A stretch of DNA of 39,678 bases from a bacterium (lineage in GTDB: Bacteria > Electryoneota > AABM5-125-24 > Hatepunaeales > Hatepunaeaceae): NCBI GenBank assembly GCA_013202285.1, contig JABMRV010000176.1, positions 1 through 39,678 of the forward strand. Reading direction: 5' to 3'. The notes beneath the pieces were generated by a model. The model was not told the DNA's origin and made no database searches. It was given only the letters and a program-made list of their open reading frames with translations. The position numbers were made by a program, and so were the translations under genes. This document shows, piece by piece, positions 1 through 7,360 of this stretch. Positions within the stretch are counted from its first letter, which is position 1; the number at the start of each line of letters is the position of its first letter.

Positions 1-154
1 ACTTACGTCCTTCTTCGACATGCAGTCGTTCAAAAGGTAATTCAACTCCGAAAGGTATGAACATCTCCGCCCATGCTCTCGCATGTGCATCAGGGCTGTC
101 GATCAGAACGCCGTCCAGATCGAAAAACACTCCCCATTTCTCAGTATCGTTCAA
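1..154 (-). CDS. HAD-superfamily hydrolase, N-terminal fragment
   Basis: The gene runs off the left edge, so only about 50 N-terminal residues are present. They contain FFDLDGVLIDS, which is HAD motif I with the nucleophile Asp and the general acid/base Asp two residues later, followed by a helix typical of the cap entry (PDAHARAWAEMF). This resembles the beta-phosphoglucomutase/phosphoglycolate phosphatase branch, but the substrate cannot be told from this fragment. The in-frame stop upstream is at 197-199 and no ATG lies between it and the motif. The start must therefore be non-ATG: TTG at 154 or GTG at 130 are the candidates, and neither has a strong ribosome binding site. It follows the lipoprotein gene ending at 212 with a short gap and may be the last gene of that operon. 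Confidence 0.7.
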   Translation of the reverse strand, partial: MNDTEKWGVFFDLDGVLIDSPDAHARAWAEMFIPFGVELPFERLHVEEGRK

Positions 155-211
155 ATCGTCAGCTACCTTATACGAACAACTTTCTTCATTACAAGTTCAG
201 ATTCAGAGAAA

Positions 212-676
212 TCATGGATGATCTACATCAACAATAATCAACCGCGTTGTACTGCTGTTTCTCGCTCGATCCCAGGTTCGAGCCATCAAAGGATACGGAC
301 CTTCCTGCCAGAGTCGCGCAATCCAGATATATTCGATCCGAAACTCATAGACAGCCTCTGATGAATCTACGGCGACGGATTCCCCGTCAAACTCAAAACC
401 AGCAATGTAAAAGGATGTCCTTGGAGCAATGAGGGAATCTCCTCCACTGCTTCCAAGCACAAAGTCCGGATTATCGAACACATTAACAGCAAGTATCAAA
501 GTATCGTCAACCGTCATTCCGGGAGTGATTCCGATCCACTCGATAACCGGAACCATTGAATCAGTCAGCGTTGCGTTAGTTCCTGCAGGTCCGGTCGGTC
601 CCTGACAGCCTGCAGTCCAAAAGCCTGACACCATTACTATCAATAATATAGTAAAATGCTCGGCTGCCTTATTCAT
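212..676 (-). CDS. Small lipoprotein with collagen-like motif at the mature N-terminus
   Basis: The protein has 154 residues. A signal sequence ends in the lipobox TAGC, and the acylated Cys is followed directly by QGPTGPAG, a short Gly-Pro-x collagen-like stretch. The rest (residues 40-154) is a beta-rich Ig-like domain whose final strand resembles the end of the Ig domain in the two upstream neighbours (ARTWDRARNSSTTRLIIVDV). It looks like a shortened paralogue that lacks their C-terminal domain. Its ATG overlaps the stop of the preceding gene by 8 nt, so it is probably translationally coupled. It is expected to be attached to a membrane, probably the outer one. No specific function can be assigned. 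Confidence 0.75.
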   Translation of the reverse strand: MNKAAEHFTILLIVMVSGFWTAGCQGPTGPAGTNATLTDSMVPVIEWIGITPGMTVDDTLILAVNVFDNPDFVLGSSGGDSLIAPRTSFYIAGFEFDGESVAVDSSEAVYEFRIEYIWIARLWQEGPYPLMARTWDRARNSSTTRLIIVDVDHP

Positions 677-1676
677 CAGAAGATCCAGTGCGGTTGTTAC
701 TTACCTCTTCTGGCGGTCCAGCAGTTTCATATACCAATTTACAATCGATGAGGAAGTTATTTCCCACTCCATATCTTTCAGTGAGCATGTGCAGTCCATC
801 TTCATCCTTGCTTCCACTCCTGTCCCACTGTGGTAGTCCGTCATCAGCCATGATTATCAGCGAATCTTCTGCGCCGGGCGATTCAAGCCCAATCATGATG
901 AAAAAATCGTCATTTACCACGATACTATTCTCAATGAGATCAAATGTGCGCCATGCTGCTTCACTGGATATCTGCTCTGCCGTTAATGTATCAATCGCTA
1001 TCACACTTTCTGGATACAGGTTACCTTCCCAAATCTTAAGAAAACAGTCGGTCGTATCGGAGATATTTCCTCCGATCATTAAACTCGCCGAAATGAGGTC
1101 ACATCGCTTCGGCGTCGAGAATCTGACCCAGTAATCTGTCGTACCGGCTGTCTCACCGGTTTCTGCATCCCGTTCAGGCAGCATCCACTGCCGTACTGGA
1201 ACGCTGTTATGGTATTTTACAATAACTGTATCCCGCAGGTCATCGGAATAACCGAGGTTAATGGTGACCACAGGCGAATCGGTCAGATTCCCGGCAGTAT
1301 CATAGGCGCGTGCCGAGACGAAATGCCAGCCGGGTTCGAACCAGCGCGTCCCTTCCCTGTTAACTGCCTCAATCGTAACCTCATACGGCGGCTCATCGTC
1401 AAAGAGAACCTGATTGTTGACTATATAGGAACCGTCAAAGGTAAACACGATCTCCCGAATGGCGACGTTATCAACTGCAGTGGCTGCTATGGTGAATTCA
1501 TCCCAGACCTGTGACAGCGGATGCGGCTGCACAAGTTTAATCGTCGGCGGGATCACATCGACGCCCTGTGCATGTTGACCTGAGGGACCCATAGGACCCT
1601 CGCATGCCGTGAAGAGCAGCGATACTAAAGCTGCTGTCAGCACTGTGCGTTTTACTGTTCGCTGGATTTCATTCAT
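669..1676 (-). CDS. Collagen-motif lipoprotein with Ig-like and C-terminal beta domain
   Basis: The protein has 335 residues. The signal peptide (residues 1-24) ends in lipobox FTAC, then EGPMGPSGQ repeats the Gly-Pro collagen-like signature of its neighbours. Residues 42-142 form a bacterial Ig-like domain (PPTIKLVQP... through ARAYDTAGNL). Residues 150-320 form a second, beta-rich domain with a WVRF...KIWEG...FFIMIGL...ILIMADDGLP-like pattern that recurs in the upstream gene, so the two are paralogues. It overlaps both neighbours by 8 nt (start in the upstream stop, stop in the downstream start). It is probably a surface or periplasmic lipoprotein; its ligand is unknown. Confidence 0.75.
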   Translation of the reverse strand: MNEIQRTVKRTVLTAALVSLLFTACEGPMGPSGQHAQGVDVIPPTIKLVQPHPLSQVWDEFTIAATAVDNVAIREIVFTFDGSYIVNNQVLFDDEPPYEVTIEAVNREGTRWFEPGWHFVSARAYDTAGNLTDSPVVTINLGYSDDLRDTVIVKYHNSVPVRQWMLPERDAETGETAGTTDYWVRFSTPKRCDLISASLMIGGNISDTTDCFLKIWEGNLYPESVIAIDTLTAEQISSEAAWRTFDLIENSIVVNDDFFIMIGLESPGAEDSLIIMADDGLPQWDRSGSKDEDGLHMLTERYGVGNNFLIDCKLVYETAGPPEEVSNNRTGSSDE

Positions 1677-2637
1677 ATATTACAACCGCATATATGAGAG
1701 GATTATAAACCGTTTGCGGTCCCCCAGCAAAATGAACCCATTCACCATCCCTGCGTACAACCCCGTGATAATTTCTCCATAAGCCGTTATCAGTCAGAAT
1801 GCCGAGGGAATCACCGACCGAATCATCCGCCGGCGTAAGCAGAACAAAGAAATCACCAGAGAGATGAATTTCGCTCCGCATGATAACATTAAAACCTGCC
1901 CAGTCCAGAGGAGGCTCAAAACGCAGTAGAGAGTTGACGCTGGTTGTGTCGGCATAGAGCAGACTGTCGGGTTGATTATTAAGTGAACTCCAGATTTCGA
2001 AAGCTATCTGCTTATTCCCCGCCCACACGTATGTATCGACATAAAGCCTGGTGCGAAAGCTCCTGATGATACAAGGACCATCAGGTACAAACCGGGTTCC
2101 GATTCCGGTCTGCCACTCCAGCATATCGGGAAGCGTCCATAAAAGTTTGTCTTCCTCCCCTTCGGTATCGAGATAGCTGCGTAGAGTATCATTGCGCGGT
2201 TTCAAGGAGGGATCAGTCTTGTTGACAAATACCAGCGAGGACAGTCCCCAGTGACCGGCGCCGTCCCAGGCACGCGCTTGTATGGAGTGCCGACCTTCGC
2301 TCAAACCGCTGCAATCCCAGCTCACCTGCCAGGGTGGATCGGTTAAAACAAGTCGATCATCCTCAGGTAGAACTCCATCGATCAGGAATTCGACCTGCTC
2401 GACAGTGCCGATGTTCTGGAACTTACCGTCACCGATGCTGCTATCATCGACGGCGAAAGCCTCAAGGACAACACTGTCGTAAATGTTGCTCTGTGCGAGT
2501 GGCAGAATCAGGATCACCTCCGGAGTGCGGATATCTTCCGGCAGAAGCGATACGCCATGTTTACCGGGATCTCCCTCACAGCCGAACAGGAGCAAAATCG
2601 AGAACAGGAACTGTCTTTTTGTCCGTAGATCAAGCAT
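1669..2637 (-). CDS. Collagen-motif lipoprotein with Ig-like and C-terminal beta domain
   Basis: From the ATG at 2637 the protein has about 322 residues. I prefer this start because it lies 4 nt past the stop of the PdxJ-like gene; an ATG at 2661 would overlap that gene by 20 nt. The signal peptide ends in LLFGC, followed by EGDPGKHG, a degenerate version of the collagen-like motif. An Ig-like domain (to about residue 140, ending SIQARAWDGAGHW) is followed by a beta-sandwich-like domain that matches the downstream paralogue in its FEIW, FFVLL and GILTDNGLW segments. It probably belongs to an operon that starts with the PdxJ-like gene. Function unknown. Confidence 0.75.
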   Translation of the reverse strand: MLDLRTKRQFLFSILLLFGCEGDPGKHGVSLLPEDIRTPEVILILPLAQSNIYDSVVLEAFAVDDSSIGDGKFQNIGTVEQVEFLIDGVLPEDDRLVLTDPPWQVSWDCSGLSEGRHSIQARAWDGAGHWGLSSLVFVNKTDPSLKPRNDTLRSYLDTEGEEDKLLWTLPDMLEWQTGIGTRFVPDGPCIIRSFRTRLYVDTYVWAGNKQIAFEIWSSLNNQPDSLLYADTTSVNSLLRFEPPLDWAGFNVIMRSEIHLSGDFFVLLTPADDSVGDSLGILTDNGLWRNYHGVVRRDGEWVHFAGGPQTVYNPLIYAVVIYE

Positions 2638-2641
2638 CTGA

Positions 2642-3364
2642 TCAGGCGCGGTATCTGTCAATTGTGCTCACCATTTCTCCTACTGCTCTCTCAATACCGG
2701 TCAGAAGCGCCCTGGTGGCAATCGACCTGCCGATATAGAGATCATCTACAAAACGCAGACCGGCGACCGGTCCGACATTCTGATATGTCAAACCATGCCC
2801 GATTGCGGTCACGAGACCGAACTTGTTTGCCGCCAGAGCCGAGTCTTCCAGCCGGTACAAAGCGGCTTCCGCTTCCTCGTCGTTAAGTGCGCCTGAGTAC
2901 TGGGAGGCATCATACACGATACCGGTAAGACTGCATCGTGCTGCTGTTTTCGCCGCGGCAGCTTCAGGCTCCAACAGTGCAAACGGCTGCACACCGGAGG
3001 TTTTGTATTCTGAAGCCACGGCGGTAATCTCTTCGGCGTCGATTTCCATCTGCAGCGGACGAAAATCGCGCACTCCGTCCCAGCCGGATGCAACCAGTAT
3101 CACGCCCTGGGGTTGAAACTTGATAACCTGTTCAACCATCTCTTCACCGAGCGGTGCGATAACGACCAGATCCCCGTGTATCAATTCCCTTATCAGTCGT
3201 ATATCACGCTCGTTAATCAGTCCACCGGTTTTGGTCCAGCCTGCCAGGATCAACTGCGCTCCCGATGTCAGGGCAAGCGAAGCGAGAACAGCAGGTTCGA
3301 GATCGCCTGATTTCTCCGGATCACGAAGCCGCGCCAGGTGGTTAATGTAAAAACCTAATCTCAT
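2642..3364 (-). CDS. PdxJ-like TIM-barrel protein with altered active site
   Basis: The 240 residues align over their whole length with pyridoxine 5'-phosphate synthase PdxJ (usual length about 240): start LGFYINHLARLRDPE for the family LGVNIDHxATLRxAR, NERDIRLIRE after strand 2, GHGLTYQNVGP at residues 189-199, and IGRSIATRAL near the end. The residues PdxJ uses for chemistry are mostly gone. The family segment HLREDRRH is GWTKTGGL (42-49), the Glu of LEMA is Ile69, and the EIHTG Glu segment is VYDAS (150-154). Only the late His190 is kept. From memory of the E. coli enzyme, this protein is unlikely to perform the PdxJ reaction. It may be a binding protein or a new enzyme. It heads the lipoprotein genes and is spaced 4 nt from the next one. 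No frameshift is visible. Confidence 0.8.
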   Translation of the reverse strand: MRLGFYINHLARLRDPEKSGDLEPAVLASLALTSGAQLILAGWTKTGGLINERDIRLIRELIHGDLVVIAPLGEEMVEQVIKFQPQGVILVASGWDGVRDFRPLQMEIDAEEITAVASEYKTSGVQPFALLEPEAAAAKTAARCSLTGIVYDASQYSGALNDEEAEAALYRLEDSALAANKFGLVTAIGHGLTYQNVGPVAGLRFVDDLYIGRSIATRALLTGIERAVGEMVSTIDRYRA

Positions 3365-3470
3365 TTTACTTTATAGATTGTTTTAGAATTGTTTCCAATT
3401 TATAACATCTGCTGTCAATCCTCTGCGGTTGACAGTCACTATTTCGCATTTTCATACTGCCCTTAAGTAA

Positions 3471-4496
3471 TCACTCAACCTGCTCAGCTATTCCCGTAAT
3501 CTCATTGTTCTTCCTCTGCCTGCTCTTCGTAACTTCGTTCACCAGCACACTTGCCGAGACGAATTTTACACCGGATTCTTCAATCATCGGCGTCGCTGCC
3601 TGTAATGCCTTCAATGTCTTCGAAGTCGCATGTCCGATACCGATTGCCCAGCCTCTCCTGCGCGCAATACCGAATAATTCCTGCAAACGTTCACGAATAG
3701 CCGATGCGTCCCGATAATTGTCGATGAAAATATCCCTGCCGAGTACCGGCACACCAACAGCTCTCGTGTTGGCGTATGCCCGACTTCGAGGTGCGGTACG
3801 GCTGTCGATAAAGATCAGACCCCGCGCCTTTAACTCACCGGCAAACAACTTCATCAGCGGGTCGTCTAAGGTGGCTTTTGAACCCATGTGATTATTCATG
3901 CCGACCGCAAACGGCAGATCGGAAGTTACACGATCAAGAATCAACTTTAATTCATCAGCATCGATACCCACCATCACCATATCACGTTCATCCATTGACT
4001 CCCATTCATCAGGTTCCATCGGCAAATGAATGAACTGCTCAGCGCCGACATCATGAATCTTCCTCCCGATTAAAATCGATTTCAAGTTGCCGGGGAGAAT
4101 CGAAAAGGTTAGATCAAAAGGTAACGCCAGAAAACCCTCAATCATTCTCAGTGTACCCGGAGGACCGAAATCATCGATTATAAGAGCAACCCAGGGAGTT
4201 TTTTTAGAAGGATGACCACCCGGATATGAATCTAACTGTTTGAGAACTTCCCTCTCAACAACTGTATCGGGAGTCGCAGGAATTGAAACAATATCGGGCT
4301 TTTTCTTAACAGGAACAGTTCGCTTCGTTTCGGATCTCAGGGTCTTTCTCTGATCGACCGTCTCCCGTAAGGGTTGAAAATTTTCAACCCATACACAGAA
4401 CCAGACTGCGACCAGTACTGCAGCAACAGGTACACTCAACCCCACCCACCAGGGTAGTCCTGATTGTTTCTTTTTAGCTCTCTTTTTCTTATTCAT
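3471..4496 (-). CDS. Divergent polysaccharide deacetylase, YibQ/DUF610 family
   Basis: The start at 4496 (MNKKKRAKKKQ) overlaps the upstream stop by 8 nt; an ATG at 4520 is also in frame. A Lys-rich N-terminus is followed by one membrane segment (WWVGLSVPVAAVLVAVWFCVW), so the catalytic part should face the periplasm. The domain from about residue 100 has the features of the divergent polysaccharide deacetylase family (Pfam Polysacc_deac_2): VALIIDDFG near the start, LTFSILP, HLPMEP, GMNNHMGS and later FIDSRT and GIGHA. These match the Asp and His residues conserved in the NodB-like barrel. The family is linked to cell-wall or envelope glycan processing, but substrates are unproven. It is coupled to two upstream lipoprotein genes. 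Confidence 0.85.
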   Translation of the reverse strand: MNKKKRAKKKQSGLPWWVGLSVPVAAVLVAVWFCVWVENFQPLRETVDQRKTLRSETKRTVPVKKKPDIVSIPATPDTVVEREVLKQLDSYPGGHPSKKTPWVALIIDDFGPPGTLRMIEGFLALPFDLTFSILPGNLKSILIGRKIHDVGAEQFIHLPMEPDEWESMDERDMVMVGIDADELKLILDRVTSDLPFAVGMNNHMGSKATLDDPLMKLFAGELKARGLIFIDSRTAPRSRAYANTRAVGVPVLGRDIFIDNYRDASAIRERLQELFGIARRRGWAIGIGHATSKTLKALQAATPMIEESGVKFVSASVLVNEVTKSRQRKNNEITGIAEQVE

Positions 4497-5016
4497 TGAT
4501 AAAATCGTCGCGCCAGGCAAGGATTCTGAAAAGAGTGTCAGGTTTCACCATACTTACCGAAAACCTGGCATATCCCATTAACGGAACCTCGTTTCCAAAT
4601 GTCAGGTTGAATCCAACCAGGAAATCAAGTGTATCGCCGGGTGCGCTGAATTTGCGAACAGTATCAGGTACGCTGTTCCATTCCAGGTCGATTCGATCAA
4701 AAGCGTGAAACATACCACCGGTTGCCTTCAGATCCGTCTCCCGAAACCAGCGGTCGGAATGTCCGGCATTAACATCATAATAACGGAATTCAAACGTCTT
4801 ATGGAGGCAATCGGCATAGTGAAGTGAATCCCTGTAATCATACGCCAGGGCAAAGTTATCCAGCAATTCTCCCACGGTGCTTTGGTCGGTCCAGATCTTC
4901 TTACCGACATCTCCCTCGATCGGTGCAAACGGATTCAAACAGCCGGTTATTCCAGCAATTGCAGCAATGGTTAAAATAACTGGCAATCCACGAGTATTTT
5001 TAGAAAAAATTCTCAA
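4489..5016 (-). CDS. Lipoprotein with NTF2/SnoaL-like fold
   Basis: The protein has 175 residues. The first codon in frame is TTG at 5016, before RIFSKNTRG; the nearby ATG at 5020 is in another frame. The signal peptide ends in lipobox ITGC. The mature part (ELLDNFALAYDYRDSLHYADCL... to FRILAWRDDF) has the helix-helix-then-sheet pattern of NTF2-like proteins, ending in the usual Trp-rich last strand. This fold assignment is inference from pattern. It is similar in plan to the next lipoprotein upstream (5040-5627), and the two are probably tandem duplicates. Its last 8 nt overlap the start of the deacetylase gene, which suggests a shared envelope role. Confidence 0.7.
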   Translation of the reverse strand: MRIFSKNTRGLPVILTIAAIAGITGCLNPFAPIEGDVGKKIWTDQSTVGELLDNFALAYDYRDSLHYADCLHKTFEFRYYDVNAGHSDRWFRETDLKATGGMFHAFDRIDLEWNSVPDTVRKFSAPGDTLDFLVGFNLTFGNEVPLMGYARFSVSMVKPDTLFRILAWRDDFINE

Positions 5017-5039
5017 CCATCAACTCTCTACATTGAATT

Positions 5040-5627
5040 CTAAAACCTCGCTTTAAGATCGCTCCAGCAATCATGTCCGTCGATACGTACATCCCGCCAG
5101 AAAACCAGATACCAACCTCCGTCATCTGCTCGTTTCAATCCGAAATCAAGTTGACCCTGCATCTGACGCGGCGCCGTTTCATTTTTGTGACCGATGTGCA
5201 ACTCGTAATCTGCATAGATTTCAGCAGAATCACCGAGCACAACCGGTTCCCTGTCAAGCACGATAGTCAATTCCACCAGAGAATCCAGTGGAAGATTGTC
5301 AGGACTGAACAATGCCAGAACGTGGCTTCTTTCGTTCTCACGCCCCCAGTTGTCGAAAAGACCGGGGTATCTCAACTGCGTTTCAGAATCCGCCTCGAAT
5401 TGAAAGCTCATCTCCGCTTCACTTGCATCGGAAAAGGACTTCATGTAGTCAACAATCGAGCGACGACCGACAGCAATCTCAAGGTTATTAACTACAATTC
5501 GAGGACTGGATGGAAACTGCCATTCACTTGCGGATGTATCATCAGGGTTTTCAGGGGCTCGAGTACTGAACAGATCACAACTTATTAAGAGAAGTGAAAG
5601 CAGTAATATGAAAAATCCTGTTCTCAT
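5040..5627 (-). CDS. Lipoprotein, paralogue of the downstream NTF2-like lipoprotein
   Basis: From the ATG at 5627 the protein has 195 residues and starts with the signal MRTGFFILLLSLLLISC, a clear lipobox. A start further upstream would add 28 residues that overlap the dehydrogenase gene and push the signal peptide inside, so it is rejected. The mature domain (NLEIAVGRRSIVDYMKSFSD..., closing with GGWYLVFWRDVRIDG) has the same helix-then-sheet layout and the same aromatic last strand as the neighbouring lipoprotein. The two genes are 23 nt apart and lead into the deacetylase. No enzyme motif is visible. Confidence 0.75.
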   Translation of the reverse strand: MRTGFFILLLSLLLISCDLFSTRAPENPDDTSASEWQFPSSPRIVVNNLEIAVGRRSIVDYMKSFSDASEAEMSFQFEADSETQLRYPGLFDNWGRENERSHVLALFSPDNLPLDSLVELTIVLDREPVVLGDSAEIYADYELHIGHKNETAPRQMQGQLDFGLKRADDGGWYLVFWRDVRIDGHDCWSDLKARF

Positions 5628-5655
5628 AATATCGAATTCACTTATTATATCTCGA

Positions 5656-6774
5656 CTACACCAGGTATCCTGCCACAGCCTCGGCAATATCAAGTGTCGT
5701 GGAATCGCCACCCATGTCGTATGTTCTGACTTTTCCCTCTTTGATTACACGAGCAATAGCTTCTTCGAGACGAACGGCAAAGTCGATTTCACCCAGCCAA
5801 TCCAGCATCATCTTCACCGTCAACAGCATAGCCATCGGATTGACCTTGTATTTACCGGCATACTTGGGAGCAGATCCATGCGTCGGTTCAAAGACGGCGT
5901 AATAATCACCGATGTTTCCTGAGGATGCAAATCCCAACCCGCCGACAAGCTGTGCGGCGAGATCGGAGATAATGTCACCGAACATATTTTCAGCGACCAG
6001 AACGTCATAATCCTCCGGATTCTTCAACAGCCACATACATTGCGCATCTATATTGGTCTCCCACATTGGAATGTCAGAGTAATCTTTGGCTACCTTTCGC
6101 GCCGAACGGATCATCAATCCTCCGGTCTCACGGAGTACATTGGGTTTATCCACTATGGTAACCGAGCGACGGTTGTGCTTGCGGGCGAACTCAAAAGCAT
6201 TTCGTACAATTCTTTCGCAGCCCTGACGAGTCATAATGCGGCTTGAAAGAGCAATATCATCACCGGCTATTTCACTGAATCTTTTCATCTTCGGGTGGAT
6301 TTCGAGAGCCTGCCGGACTTCGTCCGGAAGAGGATGAAATTCCACACCTGAGTATAATCCTTCGGAGTTCTCGCGAAAGATAGCCAGATCGATACCGTCA
6401 CGGTAATTAAGAGGATTGCCCGGATAGGCTTTGCAGGGTCGCAGATTAGTATGCAGGTTCAGTTCCTGCCGCAGCCTGACAATCGGACTGAAATACTCGT
6501 AACCCTTTCCGTGCAGGCTCGGATCAAGTTCCTCTGCGGCTTCGTCTCTTGGCTTGGATGTTATCGCTCCGAACAGGCAGCAATCAGTCTCTTTGAGGAT
6601 TTTGATTGTCCTCTGAGGCAGCGGATCACCTTCGTATTTCCAGAACTCCCATCCGATATCCCCATGGATGTATTCAGCATCCAATTTCAGCGTATCCAAC
6701 ACGATACGCGCAGCTTCCATTACGTCGTTGCCTACACCGTCACCGGGAAGCCAGGCTATGCGGTATTTTGCCAA
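5656..6774 (-). CDS. NADP-type isocitrate/isopropylmalate dehydrogenase family enzyme
   Basis: The 372 residues cover the whole beta-decarboxylating dehydrogenase fold. Visible landmarks are LPGDGVGNDV at the N-terminus, LRP at 111-113, FRENSEGLYSGVE at 133-145, catalytic Lys210 in VDKPNVLRETGG, Asp243 in NIDAQ, and the metal ligands Asp267 and Asp271 in MFGDIISDLAAQ. The cofactor loop reads HGSAPKYAGK; the Lys-Tyr pair (304-305) equals the pair that selects NADP in E. coli isocitrate dehydrogenase, where NAD enzymes have Asp-Ile. I infer NADP-dependent isocitrate oxidation, but a homologous 2-hydroxyacid substrate cannot be excluded. The first codon is TTG at 6774, preceded by a strong GAGGAG ribosome site 6 nt away. 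It could be the first gene of an operon with the envelope lipoproteins. Confidence 0.85.
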   Translation of the reverse strand: MAKYRIAWLPGDGVGNDVMEAARIVLDTLKLDAEYIHGDIGWEFWKYEGDPLPQRTIKILKETDCCLFGAITSKPRDEAAEELDPSLHGKGYEYFSPIVRLRQELNLHTNLRPCKAYPGNPLNYRDGIDLAIFRENSEGLYSGVEFHPLPDEVRQALEIHPKMKRFSEIAGDDIALSSRIMTRQGCERIVRNAFEFARKHNRRSVTIVDKPNVLRETGGLMIRSARKVAKDYSDIPMWETNIDAQCMWLLKNPEDYDVLVAENMFGDIISDLAAQLVGGLGFASSGNIGDYYAVFEPTHGSAPKYAGKYKVNPMAMLLTVKMMLDWLGEIDFAVRLEEAIARVIKEGKVRTYDMGGDSTTLDIAEAVAGYLV

Positions 6775-6840
6775 TCTTCTCCTCTAAATCATTAAATATC
6801 AGTAAATGTAATAAATAGTACCTGTTGAAAAGTCTTTATT

Positions 6841-6893
6841 TTGTCATTCCCGCATTCATTTTGTCATTCCCGCATTCATTTTGTCATTCCCGC
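6841..6893. repeat. Tandem reiteration of the palindrome head GTCATTCCCGC
   Basis: A 20-bp unit (6841-6860) is repeated exactly at 6861-6880 and its first 13 nt again at 6881-6893, where it runs into the full palindrome. The unit is the left arm of the palindrome plus a short AT-rich spacer. The same arm is also present three times at 14090-14140, with a different spacer. Confidence 0.9.
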
Positions 6894-6955
6894 GCAGGCG
6901 GGAATCCAGACAAGTTATTGTTATTTCACGGTTACCAGCTTTCATGGGAATGATA
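6885..6955. repeat. REP-like palindrome doublet, copy A
   Basis: The left half is ATTCCCGC-GCAG-GCGGGAAT (6886-6905), a perfect 8-bp stem. The right half (about 6932-6955) is an inverted and diverged relative containing CCAGCTTTCATGGGAATGAT. The spacer GACAAGTTATTGTTATT is shared word for word with the copy near 14150. The doublet sits between two co-directional genes, in the upstream region of the dehydrogenase gene. Confidence 0.85.
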
Positions 6956-6967
6956 ATATTTCGTTCC

Positions 6968-6998
6968 CGCCAGGTTTCAAGCGTAGCGTAACCTGGCG
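6968..6998. repeat. Hairpin repeat CGCCAGGTT...AACCTGGCG
   Basis: A 9-bp perfect stem (6968-6976 with 6990-6998) closes a 13-nt loop. The same hairpin with one wobble pair recurs at 38197-38232, with nearly the same loop (TCAAG..AAGCGT against TCAAGCGTAGCGT). This is a second dispersed repeat family, distinct from the REP doublets. Confidence 0.85.
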
Positions 6999-7076
6999 AA
7001 AGAAACAGTCGGGTTACTCCGTCAACTGAAGCATGCCACAGCGAAAGCTGGTGTCGGTACTCCACATAAACCCGAT

Positions 7077-7295
7077 TTATTCCACCGGACGCTTGAAAAC
7101 GAAAAAATCCTTGTGAACATCGGGCTTTGAAAGATTGTACGCATTCACCATTTCCCACCCTTCAGAGCCGAGCTGGTTTATGTACTCCCAGAGATTAGGT
7201 CTTTCACTAAGAGGTTCATTATTGACTTTCATCGCACGAGGTTTGGTTGCGGATAATAAGTAACCTTCAAGATATAGATATTCCCACTTCTGCAT
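7077..7295 (-). CDS. DUF4177-like small protein
   Basis: About 72 residues starting MQKWEYLYLEG. The start at 7295 is chosen because GGAGGTG lies 6-7 nt upstream; the ATG at 7310 would place that ribosome site inside the gene. The pattern WEYLYLEG ... LWEYINQLGSEGWEMVNAYNL ... FFVFKRP is the signature of DUF4177-type proteins: a small alpha/beta domain in which a strand with Trp-Glu-Tyr is followed by a helix, the motif LGxEGWE and a closing FKRP strand. The function of the family is unknown. It stands alone between repeat DNA and the PorV-like genes. Confidence 0.8.
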   Translation of the reverse strand: MQKWEYLYLEGYLLSATKPRAMKVNNEPLSERPNLWEYINQLGSEGWEMVNAYNLSKPDVHKDFFVFKRPVE

Positions 7296-7360
7296 GACTG
7301 GCACCTCCATGAATATGTTGGTTGAAGCTAATTTTCAGTAAATAGAAAATTTATTATGTT

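Noticed and set aside
5628-5711. 28 extra residues at the start of the lipoprotein at 5040
   Set aside because: They would bury the signal peptide and overlap the dehydrogenase gene. The ATG at 5627 starts a normal lipoprotein signal.
6841-6893. Short regularly spaced repeats resembling a CRISPR start
   Set aside because: The 20-bp units are contiguous with no unique spacers, are part of a palindrome, and have no cas genes nearby.
7034-7055. Isolated CCACAGCGAAAGCTGGTG near the DUF4177 gene
   Set aside because: It resembles the GAAA-loop palindrome but the stem is short and imperfect. It is probably a decayed copy and is not listed as a separate feature.
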